A stretch of 42,431 bases of DNA from Mangrovicoccus algicola. GTDB lineage: Bacteria; Pseudomonadota; Alphaproteobacteria; Rhodobacterales; Rhodobacteraceae. Under the pieces are notes generated by a model that was not told where the DNA came from, did no database searches, and saw only the letters and a list, made by a program, of their open reading frames with translations. Location: contig NZ_JACVXA010000046.1 in assembly GCF_014903745.1 (NCBI RefSeq), forward strand, positions 1-42,431, written 5' to 3'. Positions 16,781-24,691 of the stretch are shown piece by piece (within the stretch, counting starts at the first letter, position 1; each line of letters begins with the position of its first letter). The position numbers were made by a program, and so were the translations under genes.

Positions 16781-17215
16781 CTATTTCCCGGCAGGCCCGG
16801 CAGCGGGCAGATCCCGGCTCAGCACCAGCGCATCGACGGGCCGTCCCGCCGGGTCGCGGTAATAGCCGCGGCGGCGCCCTGCCATGCCATAGCCCGCGCC
16901 CAGATACAGCGCTTCCGCGGCCGCGTTGTCCGCGGCGACTTCCAGGAAGGCGCGCTCGGCCCCGCGGTCGCGGGCGGCGGTTTCGAAGGCGGCCAGAAGG
17001 CGGCGGCCCAGCCCCTGCCTGCGGCAGGCGGGATCGACGGCGATGGTCAGCAGCTCCGCCTCTCCGGCGATGGCGCGGCCCAGGGCGAAGCCGCCCGGCA
17101 GGAGGGCGGCGAAGCAGCCGGGCCCGTCAAGCAGGGCGGCGATCTCGGCTTCGTTCCAGGGGCGGGGCGTGGTGAAGCTGGCCGCATGCAGCGCGGCCAT
17201 CTCCGCCGGGGTCAT
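16781..17215 (-). CDS. RimI-like ribosomal protein S18 alanine N-acetyltransferase
   Basis: A 144-residue GNAT enzyme. The acetyl-CoA binding motif A is RRQGLGRRLL (about 65-74), preceded by the beta-strand LLTIAVDP and followed by FLEVAADNAAAEALY, the standard RimI pattern with Asn and the C-terminal Tyr. It should acetylate the N-terminal alanine of ribosomal protein S18. The start ATG overlaps the tsaB stop (ATGA), which places it in the nfu-tsaB-rimI operon. tsaB-rimI adjacency is common in bacteria and supports the assignment over a generic GNAT. Confidence 0.88.
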   Translation of the reverse strand: MTPAEMAALHAASFTTPRPWNEAEIAALLDGPGCFAALLPGGFALGRAIAGEAELLTIAVDPACRRQGLGRRLLAAFETAARDRGAERAFLEVAADNAAAEALYLGAGYGMAGRRRGYYRDPAGRPVDALVLSRDLPAAGPAGK

Positions 17216-17820
17216 TCCAGGATGACCGGGGCCGGGTCGCGCGGCGGTGCCGCATCGGCGGGGCGGATGTAAAGCGGCGCGGGGCGTTGCGGTGCCCGGT
17301 CCAGCCGTCCCGCCGCAACGCGGGCGATGGCCTCGGCCAGCGGCAGGGCGGCGGCGCGGGCATCGGGCCCCTCGCCGATCCGGGGCAGCGCGGCGGGCAG
17401 TTCCGCAGGATCGGCAACCATCGCGGGCTCGGCCAGCAGACCGGTGCCGAAGCCCTGGACATAGACGGCGCCGCGGCGCGCATCCAGCACGGCCAAGGCG
17501 GGGCGGGGCCCGCCTTCCGCCATCGCCTCCAGCACCGAGACGCCGATCGCCGGAATGCCCAGCGACAGCGACAGGCCGCGCGCGGCGGCGACCGACAGGC
17601 GGATGCCGGTGAAATTGCCCGGGCCGGTGCCGACCGCGATGGCGTCGAGACCGTCCAGGGCCAGCCCGGCATCTTCCAGTGTTTCCGCGATCAGCGGCAT
17701 CAGCCGTTCGGCCTGGCCCTTCGCCATCTCCTCGCGGCGGGCGGACAGCACAAGGCCGTCCCGGAGGACGGCCGCGGCGCAATGCGCGCCGGATGTGTCG
17801 AAGGCAAGAAGCGTCGCCAA
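17212..17820 (-). CDS. tRNA t6A37 biosynthesis protein TsaB
   Basis: A 202-residue ASKHA-fold protein that dimerises with TsaD and is needed to form threonylcarbamoyl-adenosine at tRNA position 37. The N-terminal strand LLAFDTSG and the segment IAVGTGPGNFTGIRLS are typical. The C-terminal part is short and variable, as in other TsaB proteins. The start seems to be TTG, two bases after the nfu stop, with no obvious Shine-Dalgarno, so translation probably depends on coupling to nfu. A later start would remove the first beta strand. The t6A partner enzyme of Sua5 type is encoded at 35279-36226. Confidence 0.9.
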   Translation of the reverse strand: MATLLAFDTSGAHCAAAVLRDGLVLSARREEMAKGQAERLMPLIAETLEDAGLALDGLDAIAVGTGPGNFTGIRLSVAAARGLSLSLGIPAIGVSVLEAMAEGGPRPALAVLDARRGAVYVQGFGTGLLAEPAMVADPAELPAALPRIGEGPDARAAALPLAEAIARVAAGRLDRAPQRPAPLYIRPADAAPPRDPAPVILE

Positions 17821-17822
17821 GG

Positions 17823-18383
17823 TCAGAGCGCGACCGGGCGGACTTCGATCACCTCGGGGATGTAATGGCGCAGCAGGTTCTCGATCCCCATCTTCAGCGT
17901 CAGCGTCGAGGAGGGGCAGCCGGCGCAGGCCCCCTGCATATGCAGGTAGACGATGCCCTTGTCGAAGCCGTGGAAGGTGATGTCGCCGCCATCCTGGGCC
18001 ACGGCCGGACGCACGCGGGTGTCCAGCAGGTCCTTGATCTGGCCGACGATCTCGCCATCGGGCCCGTCATGTTCGGCATGGCCTGCCGGAGCGGGCTCGC
18101 CTTCCATCACCGGCGCGCCGGACTGGAAATGCTCCATCACCGCGCCGAGGATGGCGGGTTTCAGGTGGTCCCATTCGACGGCATCGGCCTTGGTCACGGT
18201 CACGAAATCGTGGCCGAAGAACACCGCGGTCACGCCCTCCACCGCGAAGATGCGCGCGGCGAGGGGCGAGGCGGCCGCGGCCTCGGCTGCGGGGAAATCG
18301 GCGGTCCCGGCCTGAAGCACGGTCTCGCCGGGCAGGAATTTCAGGGTCGCCGGATTCGGCGTGGATTCGGTCTGGATGAACAT
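17823..18383 (-). CDS. NifU-like iron-sulfur scaffold/carrier (Nfu)
   Basis: A 186-residue protein with an N-terminal Nfu_N domain (about 1-87, starting MFIQTESTPNPATLKFLPG) and a C-terminal NifU-like domain carrying the CxxC motif GACAGCPSS (Cys152 and Cys155), which binds a bridging 4Fe-4S cluster. Nfu proteins pass clusters to apo-enzymes. This two-domain layout is that of mitochondrial NFU1 and its alphaproteobacterial relatives. The linker is Gly/Pro/Glu-rich and variable. GGAGG lies 5 nt before the ATG. Expression is probably iron-controlled through the perfect Irr-type palindrome 50 nt upstream of the start. Confidence 0.94.
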   Translation of the reverse strand: MFIQTESTPNPATLKFLPGETVLQAGTADFPAAEAAAASPLAARIFAVEGVTAVFFGHDFVTVTKADAVEWDHLKPAILGAVMEHFQSGAPVMEGEPAPAGHAEHDGPDGEIVGQIKDLLDTRVRPAVAQDGGDITFHGFDKGIVYLHMQGACAGCPSSTLTLKMGIENLLRHYIPEVIEVRPVAL

Positions 18384-18402
18384 CGGCGCCTCCGTTTCGT
18401 CG

Positions 18403-18431
18403 CATATGAGCGGCGCGGGGCACGGAGTCAA
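18403..18431 (-). promoter_or_regulatory. Promoter of the nfu-tsaB-rimI operon
   Basis: On the minus strand TTGACT (18426-18431; 5/6 to consensus) and CATATG (18403-18408) are separated by exactly 17 bp. Transcription would start near 18396, giving a short leader of about a dozen bases. The -35 hexamer directly abuts the Irr-type box. Confidence 0.5.
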
Positions 18432-18432
18432 G

Positions 18433-18451
18433 GTTTGGAACGATTCCAAAC
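18433..18451. promoter_or_regulatory. Irr-box (iron control element) palindrome
   Basis: GTTTGGAACGATTCCAAAC is a perfect 8+3+8 palindrome. Its core fits the alphaproteobacterial ICE consensus TTTRGAAYNRTTCYAAA at every position. It lies one base upstream of the predicted -35 of the nfu operon, centred near -46. From this position Irr could block or assist RNA polymerase; the sign cannot be read from sequence. Confidence 0.7.
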
Positions 18452-18482
18452 TGGCCGCGCCGCGCCATGGGCGCAAAGCCGC

Positions 18483-18521
18483 GCGCCCCGGGCCGGTCCT
18501 GCCCGGCCGCCTTCGGGGCGC
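18483..18521 (-). terminator. Nested hairpin after the universal stress gene
   Basis: The outer arms gcgccccg/cggggcgc (18483-18490, 18514-18521) enclose an inner stem ggccgg/ccggcc with a 6-nt loop. It starts about 17 nt after the stop codon of the minus-strand stress-protein gene. Only a short TTT follows several bases later. Confidence 0.35.
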
Positions 18522-18538
18522 CCGGGCGGAGCGCCGCC

Positions 18539-18994
18539 TCAGGTGATGTGTTCCAGCTGTTCCTTGGACAGGTTGCCGGGCACGACGGTGACGGGCACGC
18601 GCAGCTGCGGCATGGACTTGATCAGCTGCGTCACCAGGGGCCCGGGCCCCCCGGATTCGGTGGAGGCGCCCAGCACCACGACCCCGATCTCGGTATCCTC
18701 GGCGATCTGGGCCAGCACCTCGTGATAGGGTTCGCCCTCGCGGATCACCAGTTCGGGATCGATCCCCTGGCGGTCGCGCATCCACTTGGCGAAGACCTCG
18801 AAATGGGCGGTGATGCGTTCGCGGGCCTCGCCGCGCATGATGTCGCTCACCCCGATCCAGTGGTTGAACTCCTCGGGCGGAATGACCGACAGGATCGCCA
18901 CCGCGCCGCCGGAATGCGCGGCGCGCATCGCGGCGAAGCGCATCGCGTTGAGGCATTCGCGGCTGTCATCCAGCACGACCAGAAACTTGCGCAT
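18539..18994 (-). CDS. Universal stress protein (UspA family)
   Basis: A 151-residue single-domain Usp. The N-terminal strand FLVVLDDSRECLNAMRFA carries the Asp used in nucleotide binding. The C-terminal segment VVVLGASTES...VPVTVVPG is a variant of the G-2x-G-9x-G-S/T motif of the ATP-binding subgroup, so ATP binding is uncertain. It is cytosolic and of unknown specific role; such proteins are induced by growth arrest and oxidative stress. GGAGG stands 6 nt before the ATG. A 74-nt gap separates it from the aminotransferase upstream, so cotranscription is possible but not evident. Confidence 0.88.
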   Translation of the reverse strand: MRKFLVVLDDSRECLNAMRFAAMRAAHSGGAVAILSVIPPEEFNHWIGVSDIMRGEARERITAHFEVFAKWMRDRQGIDPELVIREGEPYHEVLAQIAEDTEIGVVVLGASTESGGPGPLVTQLIKSMPQLRVPVTVVPGNLSKEQLEHIT

Positions 18995-19068
18995 CCCATT
19001 CCTCCGGCCCGGATCCTTCGCGGCACCTTGGGCAAGGGGGCCGCCTTTGGCAAGCCTTCCCCCGGCGA

Positions 19069-19935
19069 TCAGCCCGCGGCGTCGCTGCGCGCCCAGGCCC
19101 AGTACAGATCCAGCGCCTGGCGCGTCACCGGGCCGTGGGGATAGCGCGTGCCGTCGAATTCCGTGACCGGCGTGACCTTGTTGAGATTGCCCGACAGGAA
19201 CACCTCGTCGGCGGCATGGACATCCGCGAAGCTCATCACCGTCTCGTGCACGCTGACGCCCGCGGCCCGCAGGTTGGCAATGTGGCGCGCGCGGGTGATG
19301 CCCGCCAGGAAGGTGCCGTTGGCGATGGGGGTGAAGACCGCGCCATCCTTCACGATGAAGACATTCGCCGTCGCCGTCTCGGCCACGTTCCCGGCCATGT
19401 CCGCGACCAGCGCATTGTCGAACCCCTTGGACCGCGCCTCGGCCAGCATCCTTCCGTTGTTGGGATAGAGGCAGCCCGCCTTGGCATTGCAGACCGCGAC
19501 TTCCAGCGTCGGGCGGCGGAACCGCGTGGTGGTCAGGCGCTGCGCCGCCTCGGGCGGGGCCATGGGCACGGTTTCCAGGCAGATGGCGAACCCGGCCGAC
19601 CCGTCGGGCTGGACCGCGGTCTCGTTGCCGTCGATGCCCCAGTACATCGGCCGGATATAGATGGCCGATCCCTCGGGGAACAGCGCGCAGCCTTCCAGCG
19701 CGAGGCGGGCGATCTCCTCGGCCGCATGGGTCGGCTCCAGCAGCAGCGCCCGCGCCGAGCGGTTCACGCGCTCGCAATGGGCCAGGAGGTCGGGGGCCAT
19801 CCCGTCGACGAACCGGGCCCCGTCGAAGACGGTGGAGGCCAGCCAGGCGCCGTGATCGGCCGCCCGCATGACCGCGACATCGCCTTCGTGCCAGGTGCCG
19901 TTGAAATAGGTGCGGATCTCGGTGCTGATCGCCAT
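19069..19935 (-). CDS. Class IV PLP aminotransferase (branched-chain type)
   Basis: A 288-residue fold-type IV transaminase. The PLP lysine is Lys152 in CNAKAGCLYPNN. The cofactor phosphate loop and the ETATANVFIVKDG block (Glu near residue 185) follow, as in IlvE. The N-terminal STVFDGARF segment also matches. Branched-chain amino acid transaminase is the best guess; D-amino acid transaminase and 4-amino-4-deoxychorismate lyase share the fold and cannot be excluded. No biosynthetic neighbours help decide. AGGAG is 6 nt before the ATG at 19935. Confidence 0.85.
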   Translation of the reverse strand: MAISTEIRTYFNGTWHEGDVAVMRAADHGAWLASTVFDGARFVDGMAPDLLAHCERVNRSARALLLEPTHAAEEIARLALEGCALFPEGSAIYIRPMYWGIDGNETAVQPDGSAGFAICLETVPMAPPEAAQRLTTTRFRRPTLEVAVCNAKAGCLYPNNGRMLAEARSKGFDNALVADMAGNVAETATANVFIVKDGAVFTPIANGTFLAGITRARHIANLRAAGVSVHETVMSFADVHAADEVFLSGNLNKVTPVTEFDGTRYPHGPVTRQALDLYWAWARSDAAG

Positions 19936-20012
19936 GGGGGACTCCTGCCTCTGTCGCAGGTACCCATGGGCGAGCCGGGGCCGGGATGCAAGCCGGCCCG
20001 GCCGGGACGGGA

Positions 20013-20189
20013 TCAGTCCTCGTCTTCGGCGGTGGCGGCCCCGGCCGTGCCGCCGACCACGGCGCCCACGGGACCGGCAACGACGGCCCCGGCCGTCCCG
20101 CCGGTGGCGGCGCGGGTCGTGGCGCTCTCGCCGCAGGCGGCGAGCACGAGAAGCAGCGGAAGGGCGGCGGCGAGAGACAGGCGGGACAT
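20013..20189 (-). CDS. Small glycine-zipper lipoprotein (58 aa)
   Basis: A tiny exported lipoprotein. The hydrophobic signal ends in LAAC-GES (Cys about residue 19) and is followed by a Gly/Ala/Val zipper (GGTAGAVVAGPVGAVVGGTAGA) and an acidic tail. A strong GGAGGAGG ribosome binding site precedes the ATG. It resembles the 68-residue lipoprotein at 451-657 in size and layout. The acidic C-terminus differs. Function unknown; an envelope-stabilising role is only a guess. Confidence 0.65.
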   Translation of the reverse strand: MSRLSLAAALPLLLVLAACGESATTRAATGGTAGAVVAGPVGAVVGGTAGAATAEDED

Positions 20190-20271
20190 GGCGGATCCTC
20201 CTCCGTGGTGACATGTGCACCGGGAACGCCGGATCCGCATCCGGGTTCCGCCCGGGCCCCGCCCCGCGCGG

Positions 20272-20301
20272 AAAGCCGCCGCCCGGTTGCGGGGCGGCGG
20301 C
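20272..20301 (-). terminator. Intrinsic terminator after trpS
   Basis: A 10-bp GC stem (20275-20284 with 20292-20301, 7-nt loop) is followed on the minus strand by TTT. It starts 10 nt after the trpS stop codon. Confidence 0.6.
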
Positions 20302-20310
20302 GGAATCGTG

Positions 20311-21360
20311 TCAGCCGACCATGCCGACGATGTCATAGGCGCGTTTGAGGATCGGCTGCGCGACCTCGCGGGCGCGGGCAGAGCCTGCCGCCAGGATGCG
20401 GTCGATCTCGGCAGGGTCCTGCATCAGCCGCGCCATCTCGGTGGAAATCGGCGACAGCCGGGCCACGGCCAGCTCTGCCAGCTTCGGCTTGAATTCCGAG
20501 AATTGCAGCCCGCCCATTTCCGCCAGGACCGCGGCGGGCGTGACATCCGCCAGCGCGGCGTAGATGTTGACGAGGTTCTTCGCCTCGGCGCGCCCGTCCA
20601 GCCCGCCGGGCTCGGAGGGCAGGGCCTCGGGATCGGTCTTGGCCTTGCGGATCTTCTGGGCGATGGCATCGGCATCGTCGGTCAGGTTGATCCGGCTCAT
20701 GTCCGAAGGGTCGGATTTCGACATCTTCTTGGTGCCGTCGCGCAGGGACATCACGCGGGTCGCCGAACCCTCGATCACCGGTTCGGGGATCGGGAAGAAA
20801 TCGGTGCCGTAATCCGTGTTGAACTTGATCGCGGTGTCGCGGGCCAGCTCGACATGCTGCTTCTGGTCCTCGCCCACGGGCACATGGGTCGCGTGATAGA
20901 CCAGGATGTCGGCGGACATCAGGTTGGGATAGACGAAAAGCCCGGTCGAGGCGCTGTCGCGGTTCTTGCCGGACTTGTCCTTGAACTGGGTCATCCGGTT
21001 CAGCCAGCCCATCCGCGCCACGCAGTTGAAGATCCAGGCCAGCTGGGTGTGCTCGGGCACGCCGGACTGGTTGAACAGGATCGACTTCGACGGGTCGACG
21101 CCGGTGGCGATGAAGCCCGCGGCCAGCATCCGCGTCGCCTCGCGCAGCTTCTCGGGCTCCTGCCAGACGGTGATCGCGTGGAGGTCGACGATGCAGTAGA
21201 TCGTCTCGTAATCCTCTTCCTGCATCTCCCCGAAGCGCTTCAGCGCGCCGAGATAGTTGCCGAGGGTGAGATGTCCCGAGGGCTGGATGCCGGAGAAAAC
21301 GCGCGGGGTGAAGCCGGCGCTACCTGCAGGGCCTTCGGATGACGTTTGGACCGCATCCAT
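20311..21360 (-). CDS. Tryptophanyl-tRNA synthetase
   Basis: A 349-residue class Ic synthetase that charges tRNA-Trp. The HIGH-like motif appears as [16 protein letters not shown] near residue 24 and the KMSKS loop is intact ([10 protein letters not shown], about residue 212). The length is slightly above E. coli TrpS because of an N-terminal extension. The start at 21360 follows a perfect AAAGGAGG Shine-Dalgarno at 8 nt; the longer upstream frame has no such signal. It is divergent from the rhomboid-like gene, with only 88 nt shared for both promoters. Confidence 0.97.
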   Translation of the reverse strand: MDAVQTSSEGPAGSAGFTPRVFSGIQPSGHLTLGNYLGALKRFGEMQEEDYETIYCIVDLHAITVWQEPEKLREATRMLAAGFIATGVDPSKSILFNQSGVPEHTQLAWIFNCVARMGWLNRMTQFKDKSGKNRDSASTGLFVYPNLMSADILVYHATHVPVGEDQKQHVELARDTAIKFNTDYGTDFFPIPEPVIEGSATRVMSLRDGTKKMSKSDPSDMSRINLTDDADAIAQKIRKAKTDPEALPSEPGGLDGRAEAKNLVNIYAALADVTPAAVLAEMGGLQFSEFKPKLAELAVARLSPISTEMARLMQDPAEIDRILAAGSARAREVAQPILKRAYDIVGMVG

Positions 21361-21448
21361 GGGATTTGCCTCCTTTGGGCATGGAATGTTAGGCCCGGCT
21401 CGCTTATCCGTGCCCCCGTCCTTGGTCAATCTGTCCCGGAGCCTGACG

Positions 21449-22144
21449 ATGTCCCTGCGCCCGCAATCGCGTCCGCCCGCCGCCGTGAACCCGCTGCCTG
21501 CCTCGGTGCTGGGGCTGGCCGTGGTGATCTTCGGCATCGAATGCCTGTTCGAGCTGGCCGATCGCGGCATCATCGGCGGCACGGGCGGAATGGGGCTGCG
21601 GCTGGGCGCGCTGGAACATTTCGCCTTCTACGGGCAGGCGCTGGACTGGATGCTGACCAACCAGCGGTTCCCGCCGGAGCTGCTGGCGCGGCTGGTCACC
21701 TATCCGCTCTTGCATGTCGGTTTCGTGCAGGCGGTGATGGCCTGCGTCTTCATCCTGGCGATCGGCAAGATGGTGGGCGAGGCCTTCGGCAATGTCGCGG
21801 TTCTGGCGATCTTCTTCGGCGCCTCGGTCGGCGGGGCGCTGGCCTACGGGCTGATCCTCGACGCGACCTATCCGCTGATCGGCGCCTTTCCCGGGGTCTA
21901 CGGCCTGATCGGCGGTTTCACCTTCATGCAATGGGTGCGCCAGAAGGCGGTGGGCGAAAGCCAGATGCGCGCCTTCCAGCTGATCGGGCTGCTGCTGGCG
22001 ATCCAGCTGATCTTCGGCGCGCTTTTCGGGGCGGGCCAGGAATGGGTGGCGGATATCGCGGGCTTCGTCTGCGGCTTCGGCCTGTCCTTCCTGTTCGTGC
22101 CGGGCGGCTGGGCGCGGCTGAGGGACAGGCTGCGCAGCCGCTGA
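21449..22144 (+). CDS. Rhomboid-family membrane protein, catalytic residues missing
   Basis: A 231-residue polytopic membrane protein with about six transmembrane helices and the overall rhomboid layout, including a TM4-like GLIGGFTF segment and a TM6-like AGFVCGF segment. The catalytic Ser motif (GxSG) is replaced by GAFPGVYG at 145-152, with no serine. The TM6 position of the catalytic histidine reads ADIAGF (201-206), with Asp instead of His. The oxyanion-side H...N of TM2 is also absent ([11 protein letters not shown]). It is therefore probably a non-proteolytic rhomboid that binds or escorts membrane proteins, like iRhoms or derlins. The ATG at 21449 has GGAG 8 nt upstream. Confidence 0.8.
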   Translation: MSLRPQSRPPAAVNPLPASVLGLAVVIFGIECLFELADRGIIGGTGGMGLRLGALEHFAFYGQALDWMLTNQRFPPELLARLVTYPLLHVGFVQAVMACVFILAIGKMVGEAFGNVAVLAIFFGASVGGALAYGLILDATYPLIGAFPGVYGLIGGFTFMQWVRQKAVGESQMRAFQLIGLLLAIQLIFGALFGAGQEWVADIAGFVCGFGLSFLFVPGGWARLRDRLRSR

Positions 22145-22199
22145 GGGGCGAGGCCGGCGCGGGTGCGCATCAGTTTCCGGCGTTTGATTAAATAATGTG

Positions 22200-22205
22200 C
22201 ATAAT
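22200..22205 (+). promoter_or_regulatory. Candidate -10 element of the ATP-grasp/Anbu operon
   Basis: CATAAT, directly preceded by TG, matches the -10 consensus at 5 of 6 positions within an AT-rich patch (22182-22205) that stands out from the GC-rich surroundings. No convincing -35 is visible, which would fit an extended -10 or activator-dependent promoter. Confidence 0.35.
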
Positions 22206-22214
22206 CGGTGAATC

Positions 22215-22242
22215 GGCGGCGTGAGGCAATCTCGCCGCTTTT
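22215..22242 (+). terminator. Hairpin with T-tract between rhomboid and ATP-grasp genes
   Basis: A bulged GC stem (GCGGC at 22216-22220 with GCCGC at 22234-22238, plus an inner GAG/CTC) is followed by TTTT (22239-22242). It probably terminates the rhomboid transcript. If the -10 at 22200-22205 is used, it would lie at the very start of the operon leader and could attenuate it. Confidence 0.4.
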
Positions 22243-22292
22243 CCTCCTATCCCCCGCGTGCCACGGATTGGGGCAAGGGATAGAGGGTTCTG

Positions 22293-23708
22293 ATGAGCAC
22301 GACGTATTTCAACGAAATGTACGACCGCGGCGAGATCCGGCTGCCCTATGCCAATCTCGAAACCTGGCAGCGGGACATGCCGCAGGAATTGCGCAACCTC
22401 AAGCAGGCCGAGGCCGAGGCCCTGTTCCGCCGCATCGGGATCACCTTCGCGGTCTATGGCGAGGGCGGCGACCCGGACCGGCTGATCCCCTTCGACATGT
22501 TCCCGCGGGTCTTCACCCATGGCGAATGGACACGGCTGGAACGCGGGATCAAGCAGCGGGCGCGGGCGCTGAACGCCTTTCTCTGCGACGTCTACAACCG
22601 CGGCGAGATCGTCCGCGCGGGCAAGATCCCGGCGCGGCTGGTCTATCAGAACGAGGCCTTCGAGAAGGCCGTCTGCGGGATCAAGCCGTCCAAGAACGTC
22701 TACAGCCACATCGTCGGCATCGACCTGGTGCGCACCGGCCCGGACGAGTTCTTCGTGCTGGAGGACAATTGCCGCACGCCTTCGGGGGTCTCCTACATGC
22801 TGGAGAACCGCGAGATCATGATGCGGATGTTCCCCGACCTGTTCCGCGGCAACCGCATCGCCCCGGTGGAACGCTATCCGGACCTTCTGCGCAAGACGCT
22901 GGCCTCCGTGGCGCCGCCCAAATGCGACAGCGATCCGACGGTGGTGATCCTGACCCCGGGCCATTTCAATTCCGCCTATTACGAGCACAGCTTCCTTGCC
23001 GACCTGATGGGGGTGGAACTGGTCGAGGGCGCGGATCTGTATGTCGAGGGCGATTTCTGCTGGATGCGCACCACCCAGGGGCCGAAGAAGGTGGACGTGA
23101 TCTATCGCCGGATCGACGACGCCTTCATCGATCCGCTGTGCTTCCGCCCCGATTCCATGCTGGGCATCCCCGGGCTGATGAATGTCTACCGCTCCGGCGG
23201 GGTGCAGATCTGTTCCGCCCCCGGCGCGGGCGTCGCCGATGACAAGGCGATCTACACATTCGTTCCGGAAATGGTGCGGTTCTATCTGGGCGAGGAGCCG
23301 ATCCTGCAGAACGTGCCGACCTGGCAATGCGCGATCCCCGAGGATTTCGCCTATGTCATGGCCAATCTCGACGAGCTTGTCGTCAAGGAGGTCCACGGCT
23401 CGGGCGGCTACGGCATGCTGATCGGACCGCGCGCCTCCAAGGGCGAGCTCGAGGCCTTCGCCCACAAGATCCGCGAGCGGCCCGAGAATTACATCGCCCA
23501 GCCGACCCTTGCGCTGTCGACCTGTCCCACCTTCGTCAAGGACGGGGTGGCGCCGCGCCATGTCGACCTGCGCCCCTATTGCCTGGTGGGCGACACGATC
23601 GAACTGGTGCCCGGCGGTCTGACCCGCGTGGCGCTGACGGAAGGCTCGCTGGTGGTGAACTCGTCGCAGGGCGGCGGGGTCAAGGACACCTGGGTCCTGG
23701 CGGAGTGA
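22293..23708 (+). CDS. Circularly permuted ATP-grasp protein (type 2)
   Basis: A 471-residue protein of the CP_ATPgrasp family (DUF404/DUF407 type), predicted to ligate amino acids or a peptide in an ATP-dependent reaction. Recognisable blocks are LEDNCRTPSGVSYMLENR (about 150-168), the glycine-rich nucleotide loop VVKEVHGSGGYGMLIGP (about 363-379), DLRPYCLVG and the C-terminal GSLVVNSSQGGGVKDTW. Such genes sit with alpha-E and transglutaminase genes, as here, and with the Anbu protease in many proteobacteria; a role in making or attaching a small peptide has been proposed but not shown. GAGGG lies before the ATG at 22293. The alpha-E gene begins 10 nt after its stop, so the two form an operon. 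Confidence 0.92.
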   Translation: MSTTYFNEMYDRGEIRLPYANLETWQRDMPQELRNLKQAEAEALFRRIGITFAVYGEGGDPDRLIPFDMFPRVFTHGEWTRLERGIKQRARALNAFLCDVYNRGEIVRAGKIPARLVYQNEAFEKAVCGIKPSKNVYSHIVGIDLVRTGPDEFFVLEDNCRTPSGVSYMLENREIMMRMFPDLFRGNRIAPVERYPDLLRKTLASVAPPKCDSDPTVVILTPGHFNSAYYEHSFLADLMGVELVEGADLYVEGDFCWMRTTQGPKKVDVIYRRIDDAFIDPLCFRPDSMLGIPGLMNVYRSGGVQICSAPGAGVADDKAIYTFVPEMVRFYLGEEPILQNVPTWQCAIPEDFAYVMANLDELVVKEVHGSGGYGMLIGPRASKGELEAFAHKIRERPENYIAQPTLALSTCPTFVKDGVAPRHVDLRPYCLVGDTIELVPGGLTRVALTEGSLVVNSSQGGGVKDTWVLAE

Positions 23709-23718
23709 GGACAGACCA

Positions 23719-24672
23719 ATGCTGAGCCGGACGGCCGAAAACCTCTACTGGATGGCGCGCTACCTGGAACGCGCCGAAACGATGGCGCGCCTTGTCGAAC
23801 TGGGCACGCGGATGCGGCTGATGCCCGATGCGGTGGATGGATACCGCAACGAATGGGACTCGATCCTGCAGGCCAGCGGCACCGCGGACGGGTTCGGACG
23901 CAAGCACAAGGACACGGTGGAGCGCAACATCGTCTCCTATCTGTTCTTCGACCACGAAAACCCATCCTCGGTCTTTTCCTGCCTGCTGCAGGCGCGGGAG
24001 AATGCGCGGATCGTGCGCACGGCGCTGACCTCGCCGGTCTGGGATGCGCTCAACAGCGCCTACCAGGAGATGAAGGAATACCAGCGCCGCCCGCGCAGCG
24101 AGATGGACATCTCGGAAATGACCGAATGGACCACGCGCCAGACGGCGCTGGTGCAGGGGGCGATGAATGCCACCATGCTCAGGAATGACGGCTATGACTT
24201 CCTCAACCTGGGCTACAATATCGAACGCGCCGACAATACCGCGCGGCTGCTGGACGTGAAGTACTACGTGCTGCTGCCGGATGCGGGCTATGTCGGATCG
24301 GGCCTGGACAACTACCAGTGGACGGTGATCCTGCGCGCGATGCAGATGCACCGGGCGTTCCACTGGGCCTATGGCGGCGAGGCGACGGCCGCCAAGATCC
24401 TCGACATGCTGGTGCTGAACCGGCAATGCCCGCGCTCGATCGTCTCGTCGGTGCAGGGGATCAACGATCATCTCGACCGGCTGGCGCGCGGCTATGGCCG
24501 CTCCACCGAGGCGCAGAGCCGGGCGCGGATGCTGCTGGCGGAGCTGATGGAGATCCGCGTGGGCAACATCCTCGAGGAGGGGCTGCACGAGTTCCTGGAG
24601 CGCTGCATGCGCGACATGGCCGATCTGGGCAGTACCGTGCATAGCTGCTACCTGCGCGGCAGCGCGCTGTGA
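23719..24672 (+). CDS. Alpha-E domain protein
   Basis: A 317-residue, nearly all-helical protein starting MLSRTAENLYWMARYLERAE, the diagnostic N-terminus of the alpha-E family. Conserved acidic/aromatic helices follow (for example NLGYNIERADNTARLLDVKYY). No enzymatic motif is present. In the known gene clusters it always accompanies the permuted ATP-grasp protein and may be its structural or substrate-binding partner. GAGG lies 8 nt before the ATG, and the stop is 19 nt from the transglutaminase-like gene. Confidence 0.93.
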   Translation: MLSRTAENLYWMARYLERAETMARLVELGTRMRLMPDAVDGYRNEWDSILQASGTADGFGRKHKDTVERNIVSYLFFDHENPSSVFSCLLQARENARIVRTALTSPVWDALNSAYQEMKEYQRRPRSEMDISEMTEWTTRQTALVQGAMNATMLRNDGYDFLNLGYNIERADNTARLLDVKYYVLLPDAGYVGSGLDNYQWTVILRAMQMHRAFHWAYGGEATAAKILDMLVLNRQCPRSIVSSVQGINDHLDRLARGYGRSTEAQSRARMLLAELMEIRVGNILEEGLHEFLERCMRDMADLGSTVHSCYLRGSAL

Positions 24673-24691
24673 GCGGCCAGGAGGACAAGGC

